A DNA stretch of 64,000 nucleotides, taken from contig DF237080.1 of NCBI GenBank assembly GCA_000708835.1, positions 116,991-180,990 on the forward strand, read 5' to 3'. The notes under the pieces are model-generated. The model saw only the letters and a list, made by a program, of their open reading frames with translations, made no database searches and was not told the origin of the DNA. The DNA comes from Klebsormidium nitens (taxonomy: Eukaryota > Streptophyta > Klebsormidiophyceae > Klebsormidiales > Klebsormidiaceae). Of this stretch, positions 46,326 to 58,751 are shown piece after piece; the first letter of the stretch is position 1; every line of letters starts with the position of its first letter. Both the position numbers and the translations under genes were made by a program.

Positions 46326-47130
46326 CGCAGCGCTGAAGAAAAGTTTCTCTCTGCCCGCATCTGAAGTCGCTTCAAAGGCATGAGGTGACTAGGTTCCCCT
46401 GACTATTGAACAGCCGCCATTCACTGAAAAGGGTGAAGCTACACCAGCATACGTAATGCAGCCCCCATACATGTATTGCAGCAATGCTTGCTGGCTTCAC
46501 TGAAATGGGAATTTGGGCTGTGGCTGCTCAGTCACCAGTGCTGCCACCGTTCTTGGTATGTGACGTGGTACTGTTCGATGAGTTCTTTGTAAGTATCGGA
46601 CGGTTGAAAAAGCCCTCATAAATTTTAGGATCTGGTGCGAATCACCAAGTTTGAGGTTTTGAGGCTTGAACTATGGACTTTATTACCTGTTGATATTGAT
46701 CTAGGTATTCTCATTGATGCCCACTGCCGCAATATCTAACTTGAGCTTACGGTAGTTTGTGTGAAAGGCCCAATTAAGCTAGCCGATGGCACCAGATAAT
46801 ATCATTGGGTCCATTGTCTGTGAGTAGATATTGCGGACAAAGCATCCATGCCAAGCATTTGCCATGTCCAGATCTGGATTATTCACTTGAGTACACCATA
46901 TTGAGTACACCATATTCCAAGCTGCACTGAAGTTATGTTGGTCAAAGCGCCTCACCCAGAGTGGTTCGCATATCAAAGCAAGCACTACATACTATACTCC
47001 GTTGCCACAACGAACAGATTTCGTGCATAACTTATCAACTGTGAGCTTCAAAAACATCAGGCACCGTAGGTTCATAATGATAACCTCCCAAGCGATGAGT
47101 CACTCGCTTTATACGACACCGATATCCATG
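46326..47130. other. Intergenic, with a 2 x 14 bp direct repeat
   Basis: Upstream of the PPR gene. TTGAGTACACCATA occurs twice in tandem at 46887-46914. No coding potential was recognised; the PPR promoter should lie here. Confidence 0.55.
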
Positions 47131-48994
47131 CTAAGCCGGAACTGGGTATCTCCATCGGCCCATAACTTGACGCAACCTATCTGCAGGGGTCGATTCTAGA
47201 AGTTGTTGCAAACCTAGTCGACTACTATGAACACCTGAGTATGGCGACCGTGTTCGAGACGTGTACACAAGCTGCCTACCAAGCGCAGGCTTCGATACAA
47301 TTCCGCTTTCTCTTATCAGAGCTCTACTTCTTCGTAAGCAGACTCCCAAGGCCACCCGAGACGCATCGATCTTTGAAAAGTGGTTTATGCGGAGCTGCCC
47401 AGGTAAACTGGATCCCCATAAGCTACTCAAACGATTCCTTGAATTCAGAATTGTGTTTCTTGACGCCAAGCTGTCCGCTTTCAGACCTGCTTTCTTGTAT
47501 GCCGGTTTCGCTGCAAACGGCACAAGGTTGAGTTGCTCCGATCTGGGAGAAGTGACGGGAGGTTTTGAAGGACGTCCGGTGACCGCCTTGACGCTTGGAG
47601 GGACAGCTTGAACGGCCCCTGTCCATTCGCTATACTGCTGGGCTATCTTGTTTGGTAACCGGAAGGTGCTCTGCAGGAGGTCGGACACCTGCAACGAAGC
47701 AAGAGGCAGCAAATATGTTCCAAAAGCCTGAGATTTGCGGCCGTGACGCATCAACGTCTCACTGATTGGATCAGCTCTTAGAAACCAGACAGAAGATCTA
47801 CCACGAGTGCCATGAATTGCTCCTGTTCCAGATGGCAATTGTACATCAATTGTACATCAATTGTACATCGATCCTTACAGTAAGTTGATTAATGCATAAA
47901 CTTTCCAATCTGAATGGAGGGCTGAGAACAAGGTTAAGAAGCTTTCGACCAATTGTTCAAAGGTGCCCTTAAAATTTCGTCTCACATCTTCGAGTCATTA
48001 ATCCAATCTCAAGCAGCTTGATAATTTCCTGAAGGACTGCCTTAGAAGCCATCGGAACGCATCAGAAACACTGACGACGTATTCAGTCGAAATCAGGCTC
48101 AAGAAAGAACTCCGAGTGGCAGCAGCTTGCCAACCCTGAACTGACAACAGTATGTTCTACAACTGAAGTTAATGGGAAGTTTTGTGGTTTAGCATACCTT
48201 TTGTTGCTTTGCAGGATCGTTCGGAAAAAGGACTCGCTTGTTCACTTCTGACAACCTCCGATAGATCTTTGGGAAGCCATACAGCTGCAAGAAACCCACA
48301 ATCTTGTGAGCTGACGCATGAGCATAATAGAATGTATGACGGACTGGTTTAATGAATTGTGGCGAGACCAGAAGGGCAATCTCAGGACACCGTGTTCCCA
48401 AGGGCTAGAATCCTCTTCACATCTGATTCCCTGGATTAGGAGAAGCATGATTACACGTACGCCAATGTCATTTTATAAGCAGGACGTATCTTGTCCTGTC
48501 ATATGTTTTACATAGTGCATTCATCAAATGGCCCCAGAGCGCTCTCGGTCGCAGGTGTTCACACCTCGAGCAAGCAAAAGCAACATCAGCATCAAATGTT
48601 GGAACACAACTCCTGAAAACAGTAGCATGTGCAGGCAATTGAATGGTGTCACATCATGCAATCTACACCACCCAGTATATTCAGCGGATTAGCAACAACA
48701 CGGCAATTACAAAAGGTATAGCTTATCGCAAAAAGTGTCTCTGAAACGACAATGGATGACTAAACGGAAGCCTGGATTTCAACGAATGATCCAGAATTGA
48801 TGCGTTCATTCAATCTTCCAGCGTTGCCTCAATGCTTTCAGGTGGTGTGGACTCTGTCGCCTTTCATACGAAGAAAGAGAAGATGCATCATTCACAGCAC
48901 TACAGATTGTGGATCTCACCCTGGCAGCCAAGTAGACAGTCGCTTTCTTAGCGACCCAAAAGGCCGCAAACTTTGCAATGAAAGGGACAGGCAT
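47131..48994 (-). CDS. Small conserved-looking protein of unknown function, 3 exons
   Basis: Exons (minus): 48994-48920, 48284-48198, 47688-47131; GT-AG, in phase 0 at both junctions, 239 residues. The first 60 residues look constrained and helical: MPVPFIAKFAAFWVAKKATVY, then RLYGFPKIYRRLSEVNKRVL, with a basic amphipathic N-terminus that could be an organelle signal. The next part (VSDLLQSTFRLPNKIAQQYS) is also helical. The last exon is basic and Ser/Arg-rich and ends RWRYPVPA. I do not recognise the family. The ATG at 48994 was chosen because the frame upstream has no earlier ATG. It is divergent from the MOG1 gene. Confidence 0.6.
47836..47868. repeat. 11-bp minisatellite, three perfect units
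   Basis: CAATTGTACAT is repeated three times without change inside the second intron of the small unknown gene. The unit contains the palindrome CAATTG and the half-palindrome TGTACA. Confidence 0.9.
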
Positions 48995-49748
48995 TGCTGA
49001 TCCTCCTTTGCGCTTCCGGTCGAAACAACCCTCCTCGCTAGTAGCTTCTGGTTTGCCTAATAGAGCAGATCTGCTTGGCTCCCTCTTTCTCTTAGGCCCG
49101 CCGCCCCCTCTCTTCCTCACGGGTTCCCTTGCGCCGCCGCCACTGCCAAGTGCTAGTACTAGTAGTACTAGTAGCACGAACGCCCTCCACGACTGTACGG
49201 TCTGTACCGTGTACGTTCGAAGTGTACAAAAGGTCTGGGACAGATTTGGGACTTAACAATCCTACATGCCAGGCGTCATAACTGTCGCGACAGCGTGTCG
49301 TACCCTCTTCGATGTTCGATACGTGAAATCCTGAGCGTCGAATCCATTCCGGCTTTAAAAACTGGCATGCCATTCGATTTGAACATGATCGCCTCGTTCA
49401 CATCAGGTCACGCGACCAGCGGTTCTTGTGCAAAGGGTCTGCCGTTGTGTGACACTGACAGTTGGAAGCAGCTGGCTGCTGCTGGGGCGCCCAGCGGAGC
49501 AGCATGGGAAGAGGCAACACAAAAGTTGAAGACGCTTTGCGTATCAGAGCAGGAAACGTTTCAAGAGACGCAGCTGTTCCACTTATCCTGTGTCTGGGGT
49601 TTCCTTTTTAGATTGTTAAACATTAGCATTCTGGAGCAATCTGCATTCGGGTTCTGAAGTGAGAAGCTCTACAAAGGAAAAGTTGGGCTTTGACCGGTGG
49701 CAGGTCCAAAGGGGGATCAAAGTACAATGCCAGGCATCCCCCTGCAAA
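48995..49748. promoter_or_regulatory. Shared divergent upstream region
   Basis: A ~750-bp stretch lies between the start codons of the small unknown gene (-) and the MOG1-type gene (+). It contains 5' untranslated sequence of both and an ACTAGTACTAGTAGTACTAG tract at about 49155-49175. A bidirectional promoter is inferred from the head-to-head arrangement; no core element was identified with confidence. Confidence 0.4.
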
Positions 49749-52474
49749 ATGGAGGGAGTGGTGGCATCACTTCCAGTGCTGAACAATCAGAGAACCAAGC
49801 CACTGTTTGGCGGCGCCATGATGGCGGCTTTCCCAGACAGGTTCAAAGTAAGAACTGATGGAAAGATGTGTGCGTTCCAGATCTTTTCTCACGAACTTGT
49901 ACGGGACTTTATGATCAGCATTGGAACTTCTGATATGTGGCCAATGAATCTCCTGATTATCGTTCTAGCTCTGTCCAACCAGTCGACCGCTCAAGCACCA
50001 TGGCTATACGTTACTCAAACGAACACAACAAACACATTGAGCAGCACCAGCCTCAAAGAGAAGTCTTACTTGATGGAGTCGACTGTGGTTATCCCATTGC
50101 TTAAAGAGCTGATCGAACATTGGTTGAAATCTCCCTGTTGTGGTGCAGGATGTGAGCGATTTCCGGGATGTTCCGGACCATCAAGTGAGTCCCAGATGGA
50201 GAGCTTCAGATAACATATGTTTTGGCAATTGTTTATTCAAGGTCTTCTTTTCACGCTCGTCGTCATGCAGGTTCTCAACGATGGTGCCTTGGCTGCATCA
50301 GTCTGCATATCAAAGTGGGCCACTTGAAAAAGTACAACTCATTTGGCAATTGGTTTCAATTGGCTACCCTCTCTGTATGTCGCTGTGGGGACTGTGCCTC
50401 TTGTTTTTGTTGTGAAGTTGTTGACGTCCAATCATTGAAAATTCGCAGGAGGTCCTTTCTGATGAGGCCCATGATGAAAGCATCATCATTGAGCTTCTGG
50501 AATTGAAGGAGGAAGCACAGGTGAGCTAGACTTGGCGGTACTCGTTTGTATCTGCTGCCTACCTCTTAAGATGCTGGGTTTGAGCTCTAGCTTTGGATTT
50601 GCTGAAAGCTGTTTGTTGTTGAACATCTTGCTGCTGTTCAATAACCATCTTATGGTTTTGTTCACCACTTGACGTGGCTTCTTCTACTTTTCAAAATACC
50701 CTTCCGTTCTCTGGTTGTTTTCTTCTTAACACCCTTGATGCATCTCTTTCTAGAAGCTAGTCTCTTGGCTTGAGGACACTGCAACTATATCCATTGCCCT
50801 ATCTCCGTCTGGCCCTCTTTAGCACCAAGCAAAGGCGAACTGTAAGAATGAGAAGAGATGCGTATGTAGGATCTTGTAGCCAAAGAAGTACGGCAGATCC
50901 AGCATCACTTATCCTGGTTGGTGATTGTCCAGGACCAAGATGGCGCTCGCTGGTTCCTGACAGACTTGGCAGGCGAAATGGAAGCAGCTCCGGGAAGTGT
51001 AAGCCTGTCAATCCTTTTTGGCTTCAATACTCTTCTCCCATACCGTATCATTGGTACCCATGCCAGTTTTTGTAATGTCAATCTGCACCTACGTTATTCA
51101 AAATGGTGCAGATGACCGGCCGAGGCAGATGCGAAAAGCAGGGAACTTGTTCAAAGCACTTGGGAATGATTCTGGCTGTCCTTTAGATTGGACTTGAGCA
51201 TGTCAGAAGCGAGCAGTGCGACCAAGTTTGTTGCTGAGAGGAGTTCTGCACGATATTGGACGAACACGTATTCCAGGAGCGAAGCAGGGGACGGAAAGTG
51301 TCACCATGCAACCTTCTTGAAGCTGTCCTAGTAGTATCAACCTTTAGAATAGCGTAAAAGAGCACACGCATAGTTTCATGCAGCCAAAGCTATACCTGCC
51401 ACCCGCCGATGATGATGTTAATGGGGTCGAATTCATCCGATTTGCGCTTGACTTCATTTTTGATGGATTTTTTTGCAGAGACTCGACTCCGTTTCGCCAC
51501 TCAGCGCCGTCGATGTCCCTTTCCTCGACCCCCTGATCCCCAAGTCCGCTGCCTTCGGAACTATGGTGAGAACCTTCCACAAGCTCACATCACGTGGATT
51601 GTCCAGGAAAAGGACAAGAAAGCCCCTTTACGAGGTTTCTCTACAACGACCCTTTCCAGTCTGTTGTAAAGCAATAAGCCAGATTCAGACGCCTGCTTTG
51701 GTGCCAACCTATTCGCCTGTGGTCGCTTGACAGTGAGACCGTTTGAGAGCGTTGTTACAGGATGTCAGTGCCAGAGTTGTGCCCATAGACACCCATCATT
51801 TCAACATCCAAACAACAGTCCCATCCGTATTGCAAAGTCCTGATACTAATAGGTGCTGTCATTTCGCAGACCCTGATTGGAACGCCCAACCCCAAGACTC
51901 CGGAGGAGAACGTTTGTCAGCGACTTTGAAGCGCTCCCCTGACGCCATTCCTCAAGTTCGTTCTGACACATCGATTCTTTGTCCAGGCTGTTTCGAAGTA
52001 TCGGCAAGGCCCAGAGGCGCAAAACCTAGTCAAGGTGGGCAAATTTTGTCTTGATCTGGCATGCGTCTCAACTCAGGGAAAACTCTCTTTCAAGCACAGC
52101 GTTCGGTAACTGAGTATCAAACTTTGCCACCTGTTCTACGTCTTGCTTAGCCGGTCAATCAAACCTGACGGCTAGTTACTTTTCCCCTTCGCATTACCTG
52201 GCAGAGCAAATGAAAGCGATTAGACCAGTCAGAGCAGTGGTTAGCAAGGGCCGAGATTCGAACCGATGGCTGCAAGATGCCAATTTCTGCAGTCAGCTCG
52301 TTCCAGACAGGTTGTGAAGTATGTTTCCCCAGCGCATGTCCAGCTAGATGGAAAAATCCTTGCGGATGTCTGACGCGCCAATCCGGTTCGCAGGTTCATC
52401 TGGCTCACCTCCGTCTCCGAAATGTTGGTACAGACGTCCTTGTCACCGTGTACGAGCCTCTTGTCATCAGGTAA
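49749..52474 (+). CDS. MOG1: MOG1-type Ran-binding protein, 7 exons
   Basis: MOG1 binds the GTPase Ran and promotes nucleotide release, acting in nuclear transport. Exons: 49749-49847, 50149-50184, 50449-50520, 50933-50998, 51479-51565, 51987-52034, 52394-52474; every internal junction is phase 0, giving 162 residues (human about 186). Landmarks: KPLFGGAMMAAFPDRF, DVSDFRDVPDHQEV, DESIIIELLELKEEA, DGARWFLTDLAGE, then AVSKYRQGPEAQNLVK and VHLAHLRLRNVGTDVLVTVYEP, the typical end of the family. Exon 2 is only 36 bp. The stop lies within a GTAAGC donor-like sequence, so a short extra C-terminal exon cannot be excluded. The start ATG directly precedes the conserved region and is the only one in frame in that exon before it. 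Confidence 0.88.
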
Positions 52475-54747
52475 GCCTGGGGGCGTTATTTCTCTCCAAT
52501 TTCGGTTCAGGATTTGCGTCAGGGATCGTATTATTCGATTCGCACGAGCTTGAAGAATCCTCCGAGCAAGCTCGGTACAGGAAAGTCCGCTTTCAGCGGA
52601 GCGGAGTTGGGAAGCCGCCTATTTCGCTCTTCGACCATTCATTGCTGGAAAGTTTCAGTTGATTCAAGACGGATCAAAGCAAGTAGGACCCTTTTTTCCA
52701 GCGTTTGGAAAAGGGCTAGCCTTCGGTAACGACAGCGGGTGACTCGTCAGAAGCTCGAAGCGGACTTGAAGGGACGTACGTCGAATGAAAGCTGATGAGC
52801 TCTGGCTTCCGGCTCTCTTCGACATTGTTTCTGCAAGAACTGCATCTTTACAAACACACAATGTCTGCGATTGACGCGCCTGCACTGTCCTTGTTGCAGC
52901 GAACAAAGCGAGAGTGCGCGCGCGGTGACCGCCACTGGAGCAAATATGGAGCCGCGGCAGAGCGCTCTTGAAGTCTTCCGGACGCTGCTGGCCACTCTCC
53001 GGGTGGTTGACTGGAGTCTTTTCGGTCACTGATCAGAAGTGTTTGTTTCTTATTATTGGGCCCTGAGAGATCGGACCGCCGTACGTGGCGGTTTGGCTTA
53101 TATAATGCGAGATTTTGTAAAAGCTGTCAATGTACGTTGATCAATCATTGCTGTGTTTGCTTGTTAGTGGATCCTTTATGTGTACGTCCGGTCGATAGAA
53201 CATCAGCTATAGAGTGAGTCAGAGTATAAACTCGGTGTTCTCTTGTAATTTGTCATCTCAGCTTGCCATAGCTCGATCCCGACTTCGTCAAAGGTACTAA
53301 TGTCTAGTCGTAGTGCAGTCGTTCTTTCAATGCACTCGTGCTAAGCAGCCCCGTTGCTTGAAATCTGGCAGGGCGGTCAAGTTTGGCTTTACGAATTGCT
53401 GCCCTGAGGCACATGTGGCTTTGTTGCCTTGGTGGTCGCATGGTAGCCGTCATAAAGTTGCATGACTTTTGAGGCGAATCGACGCGTTAAAAAGATTGCG
53501 ACACCGTTCATTGAACAGAACTTTCCAACCGAGGAAATGCATTGTTGACGGTATAAGGCAATGATCAGCCTGTGATTCGTCGGAGTGAGCTTGATTGAAT
53601 TGTGCCTGCCAAGCTTGCATGCAGCTGAAAACAGCTCTTAATTAATCCAGGACGCAATTGGGAGCACAATACGCTCATTGCTGGCCTAGCATGAGCTCCG
53701 CAGATTTATTCAATCGCAATATGGTCTTATATTGCCACATGAGCTAGATTATGATGTTGTCACGATTATATGTCTGTCACTGAGTGATCAATGGAGGTTG
53801 GCACCGAGTAACGTCTGGCAAAATCTGCCCACTCCGGATGAGTCCAAAAATGAGAAGTCAAGGTCATAGAATCTGGTCATTGAACCGGTCCGGCGCAGGC
53901 GATCGGATACTCAAAACTTAGCGCACATGAGCGCACTGCAAATCTCGTCCGACCCACGAAAAATCTGTGAAAGCTATGGCACGGCGGCCCAAATGATAGC
54001 TCCTCTGCTGGTATTGGCCACGGCTTAGTTCTCCCTTAATCTGCCGCTCATGTGCAGGAGCTTTTTATGTACGTGACTGATAGTCCCTGCCGCTGCGGCG
54101 GCGGTGCCTCTGATAGGCCTCCGTTCATATCAGCCAATCATCATGGAGTCGGCTGCCCTTCAGGCGCACAGCATGCTGTGCTTGGGATGCTGCAGACTCG
54201 AGCGTTTCTCCCTTATTCTGAAGCAACTCCAGATTGGAAGCCACACTTCGTGAAGTCGGTTTCGTGTCTTTCAAGAGCCTCAGTCATTTCTCTACATATG
54301 CCACCTGAATCGTCACCTCGATCGAAAGCTCCGGACGATGTCGAAGGACGTAGTCTTGCATGCCGATTTGGTCATGGAATAAAGCTAGCGCTGTTCAAGT
54401 TTATCGAACTTATTAACGTGCCCGGACGAACGTGAGGGTGCTCTCACCTCGCATGCACACCGGCTTCTGCTGAGCCTTCCGTCTTTTCATTTCAGTGGCA
54501 GGAGGAGTCAGAATGCACCAGCCTTCGTGGAGTAAGGACAGTGACGTGCTTCTGCAAAAGACAGAGACATCGCGCAGTCAAGACGAGCCAGAGCAGGGCT
54601 ACTTTGCGATAGCGCTGCTAGAAAAGGTCTGTAATGCTTTGCATGAGATTCTAAATTCGTTGCACCTGCGCGGCATTGATAGCGGCGTAGTCGTGGTGGC
54701 TGGTGGCTCTCCCTAGGGGTAGACCTATTGCATACCTGGTCCTTGTG
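52475..54747. other. Intergenic, no gene recognised
   Basis: Downstream of the MOG1 gene. An open frame at 54052-54435 (127 codons, Cys/Pro/His-rich start) lacks an ATG-context or family motif that would support it, and no splice partners were found. It is not called. Confidence 0.5.
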
Positions 54748-54905
54748 GGGTTTCAAGGCGCGCGCGCAGGAAGAGAAAAGTGGTGAAGAAGCAGCGGTAA
54801 GAGTGCGCATGCTGAAACAGTGGGCTTTCTCGGCGCGCGCGCAGGAAGAGAGAAGGCAGCGGTGGTAAAAAGGCAGCGGTGGGTTTGCATATGCTGAAAC
54901 ATTAT
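54748..54905. repeat. Tandem duplication, unit ~75-82 bp
   Basis: Two copies share GGCGCGCGCGCAGGAAGAG (54758 and 54833), then a purine-rich AAGCAGCGGT part, and end ATGCTGAAACA (about 54810 and 54892). The second copy has an extra AGGCAGCGGTGG internal duplication. Confidence 0.8.
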
Positions 54906-55635
54906 TGGGCACGAAGTGTTTTGGGCGAGAAGCTCACTTGAAATTCGGAATGTACACTGTTGACCGCATTCTGTTGGACGAGACGTAAGTTTCTTTACGT
55001 GGGCAGTGTCGTATCTCACATTGTGGGCGTTGGCAGAGTGCACGAGATTGCAGCGAATGCATAGGTTTGTCTACTCCCAGTCAAGGCCTTTGATATTGCT
55101 CCTGCTCCCTTTCTCGAAACATCAGAGTTGGTCACCATTGTCCTTTCCGGTCCCACCGTTGGATTCTTGCAATTAGTATTTACAATGTATCGGGCATGCT
55201 GTTCGACTTCACGCCTCAATCCAAACGACCTTGAGTTGGAATGTAGCACCTTCATTTCCAGATTTCTCGTTGCAATGTGGGCTTGATCAGGTGGTTTTTG
55301 CCTTAAAAATCTCGATGATCTGAAAGTGCCCACCACTGATTACCTGAAGGCCTTCTCTCGGTCTTCAAAACGCTTTTGATGGACTCCTTTTGCTGAAGCT
55401 CCAGATTTCTTCAACTCGGATAAGCTGAGCCGATGAAATTTCATTGCGATGAAACCCATCGCGTGACTTTTACAAAGCATTCTGGGCGTCGCACATCTCG
55501 GCTTTCGGCTAGGTTTAAAAACATCTGCAGAGGATCTCTTCCCTGCGTGCAGACATTCCATATAGTACCAGGGACCTTCTCCCTTTAAAGGGCTGCGGAT
55601 TAGACCCTAATACGAACAAACTGGACAAGTGCGTT

Positions 55636-58048
55636 ATGGATAGGAAAGAAAGAACCTGCGCAACTTCAACTCACATGAACCGTCTGATTTCGAAGCTTCC
55701 GTTTCGTTCGATTGCAGCTGTAACGATGGCAAGGACGTCCGAAGCGCCGCCGGCAGCCGTCAGGGGCGGTCCGCATCTGACGGTCAGCTGGAGGCGTCCC
55801 GGCTCCAAAAGGTGGCAGCCTTTCGAGGATAAGGTCGGGCGCGCCATTCTCGCGGCCGGCGCCTCGGGAGAGGCGACCTTCCAGCTGGAGGAGACTGTGC
55901 GGAGGTCGCCGCGATTCAGTTCAGAGCAGTGGAAAAAGAAGCGCGCGCGCGCCTCTCGCAGGTGATGATAACAACTCTTAGATGTTGGCCTGGCTGCCAG
56001 CGGGCACAAAGGACGTGGTTTCACAGATAGGCTACTCAAAGAAAGGCACTGAAATCTGAATCAACCGTAGAGGCACTTTGCTTGCTTCTTACGAAATTGG
56101 GTGTCAGAAGCGGCGCAAGACATCGCGGCCGGCCGGAGATTTTACATTGACCACGTTCATAAAAACCAAGAAAAGCATGTCTATTTCTCAGGTTATCGGT
56201 TCTTTCTCTTTCAAGTGGACGAGAATGAAGCTAAGGCACCGATCTGCATCGCTTTCACAAGCAGAGCCGGAGTATTCTAGAGAGTCTGAGATTCCCAACG
56301 GTCTGATTTCTCGCGGACCTAGTTCTCTTGTTAGAAGTTTCCCCGTTTTACGTCTCGATCATCAGCACTGACAGTTGTCTCGTCTCTAGACAGATCCTTG
56401 AAGGAGGCTAAGCAGGATGATCTTGTGGTGACGCTCAAGAACATCGGCGACGGGTCCCCAGCGTCGAACTCTGGACCTGCCATTCGCTGGGGCTTCTCTT
56501 CGACGTGCACATTCGACCGGCTGCCCAACACTGCGCGCGCGCTCGCGGCCATGATCGCAGAGTGCGAGGCGGCAACGAAGCGACAGGTAATGCAGGATGC
56601 AAAGATCCGGTCGGCGAGTCAAACCTTTCGGAGGCAGACAAAAGCCGTTGTCTGCGGGTTTCTAGAAGCTTGAATCTTTATTATTCGGACGGTGGGCGAT
56701 CTCGAGCTTGGGGTTCCCTATCCAGATTGGGCCTTCCAAACATCTCAATAAGCAATTTTGAAGCGCTGTAATCAACGCCAACGTGCTTCGCGTGGTTCAA
56801 GACCGCTTGTTCTCCACAGTGATGCAAGTTCAACTGAGAGCATGTCACTGACTGGGTGGAAGGTCTTGGACTTGATCAACCCTTTTGCCTCTATTCCGCT
56901 TTCCTGACGGTATGACGTCCTTGAGCTTTCTCAACGTCGCCTTTCTGCGATTTGAATGTATTTTAGACTCAATGACCTTTCGACAAAAAGAAACAAACAC
57001 ACATTTCTGAGCCTGAGATTCGAAAGCACTTTTTGATGCATGCGGCATGAGAACTGGTACTGCCGAAATCTTTTCCGTAATTCCCTGCTGTTAATCTGCA
57101 TCTGAAGTGCCTGCATGTTTGTCGTCTTCGCAGATTATCTCGGAGCTTCTAAACTTCCTGACGTCCGAAGAGCGCATCAATGAATTCCTTTCCAAGATAG
57201 ACATCGGCTGTCAGCCCGTTCACTACTATTCACCGGGACTCGTAGCGAAATGCGGCACGCTTCGCGTCTCGCGGGTCGCTGTAAACGAGCGCGCGCGGCC
57301 GGGAGGCGCGCTGTACGAGAGGTTTCTGACCACAATGGTGGGACACGTGGCAGACCTGGGAGGTGAGTTGCATCCCTGTTTGGGGGAGGGAAAATCCTGA
57401 AATCGATTGCGCTGAAGGTGCCAGTAAAGCGTGAACGTGTGAAAAGAGGGGCGTCTCTCCGTCACTCTGCCAACAACATTCAAAGAACGTGGCGCACCGA
57501 CATGCCCACCAAGCATTTTCTAATGACAGTTTATCAGGAAGGTGTTTGTTGAGGGAATTCGATTTGAGAAATACTTCGAATCTGCATCGTGATCTCGGGC
57601 TGGTAACCAATTTCAGCTGACAGTACGTGCTCTTGGATCCTCATTTGTAAATTCTTCCGTTGCTCGGCACGTAAGTTGAGTCATTTTCGCAGGTGCGCTC
57701 CAATCGCTGATGGGCTCCGCGACTCAAAGCATCGCTCCGCTCACCTTCGCCTTCCACGGCACTCCACCCCCCAACGTTCCGTCCATCTTGGAGAGCGGAA
57801 TGCTGCCGGAAAAGAGGGTAGCGGCGGGGGACTGGTTCGGGACGTTGCCGTTTGTAAGCGTGAATTACTGTCAAAAAGAGTACGGGAAGGGTATCTTTGG
57901 GGGGCCTCCATTCCGGGTGATCCTTTTCCTAATTCTTTCGATTCGGAAGGCCTTATTATACGATTACAACAGCGATGCGGGGGTCATAGTGGTCTCCAAC
58001 CCGCACTACGAGCTTCCGGTCTGCACGGTAGATTTGGAGAAGAACTGA
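55636..58048 (+). CDS. PARP-like ADP-ribosyltransferase-fold protein
   Basis: Exons: 55636-55961, 56394-56586, 57134-57362, 57693-58048; GT-AG, in phase, 367 residues. The last exon carries FHGTPPPNVPSILESGMLP followed by DWFGTLPFVSVNYCQKEYG and FRVILFLILSIRKALL. The order HGT, N.SIL..G, then G..Y/FxS..Y and a hydrophobic strand is that of the PARP catalytic fold, where H and Y bind NAD. A glutamate matching the third catalytic residue is not certain, so it may be inactive or mono-transferring. The upstream part (WQPFEDKVGRAILAAGASG ... SPRFSSEQWKKKR) is an unrecognised conserved-looking domain containing W, F and basic residues. More 5' exons may exist upstream. Confidence 0.6.
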
Positions 58049-58751
58049 GAAGAACGCTTGCCAGACAGAGACACAGCAGTGTCTAGGACAACTAAGTGAG
58101 TGTTGGACACCTCTGGAATCTGTGCGGGCCCATCATAGCAAATGACGATTCCTCAAGTCTTTTAGCAGAAAGAGTCTTACCATCGCAAGTACAATAAACC
58201 CTCGTTTTTGTTCAGATCAGAATGGCATATGTAGCCCTCTTTTATGACAGAAAAGGAGCTAAGGCTTGTGATGGATTGAAAGCCCTGATGACGCGGAGCG
58301 GTTAGCGAGAACAGCGGGAGAACTTTCAAGTCCAAAGTCCGAAATTTTTAGAGTCTTGGTAACTCGAGTTAGAAGAGGTGCTGAAATATTTCTTCCGTTT
58401 TTAAAATACCCCTTCATGTCTCCATTTTCATGGCTTTGATGCTTGTAACGGAGGGATATTGTATAGCACGTCGAGTCATGCAAGACCAAAGCCCAGTCGA
58501 GATGTTAAGTCGACTTTGGCCGTACTGCCAAAGTCTTCTCGCATAGATACATATGCTTATGGCCGCTTACACTGCCATATCAAAACCTTAATAGTATCGT
58601 TTAAAAAAAGATACTACAGACGAGGATCCATAAGTGCATCGAATGATTGAGCATATTGATGCACATAATCAAGCGGTGGAAATATTTTCAGGGATGGTGA
58701 CATGATGGCGATCCTGGAGGACTGTATTCTCCTAGCAGAACACTACGCTTC
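58049..58751. other. Convergent intergenic region, no gene recognised
   Basis: This 700-bp stretch lies between two convergent gene ends. It is AT-richer, with short frames only. Confidence 0.55.

Noticed and set aside
49295-49657. Open frame upstream of MOG1 that could encode an extra N-terminus
   Set aside because: No donor joins it in phase to the MOG1 exon and the MOG1 family normally starts where the ATG at 49749 lies.
51871-51986. Apparent exon reading TLIGTPNPKTPEENVCQRL before MOG1 exon 6
   Set aside because: It runs into an in-frame TGA and has no place in the MOG1 fold; the acceptor at 51986 gives a clean family match.
52225-52300. tRNA-like sequence (GGTTAGC and GATTCGAACC) in MOG1 intron 6
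   Set aside because: The two motifs are on opposite strands for a tRNA and no cloverleaf with a proper acceptor stem could be drawn.
54052-54435. 127-codon open frame (+) beginning in a Cys/Pro-rich stretch
   Set aside because: Not similar to any family I recognise and no flanking exons fit in phase; left as intergenic.
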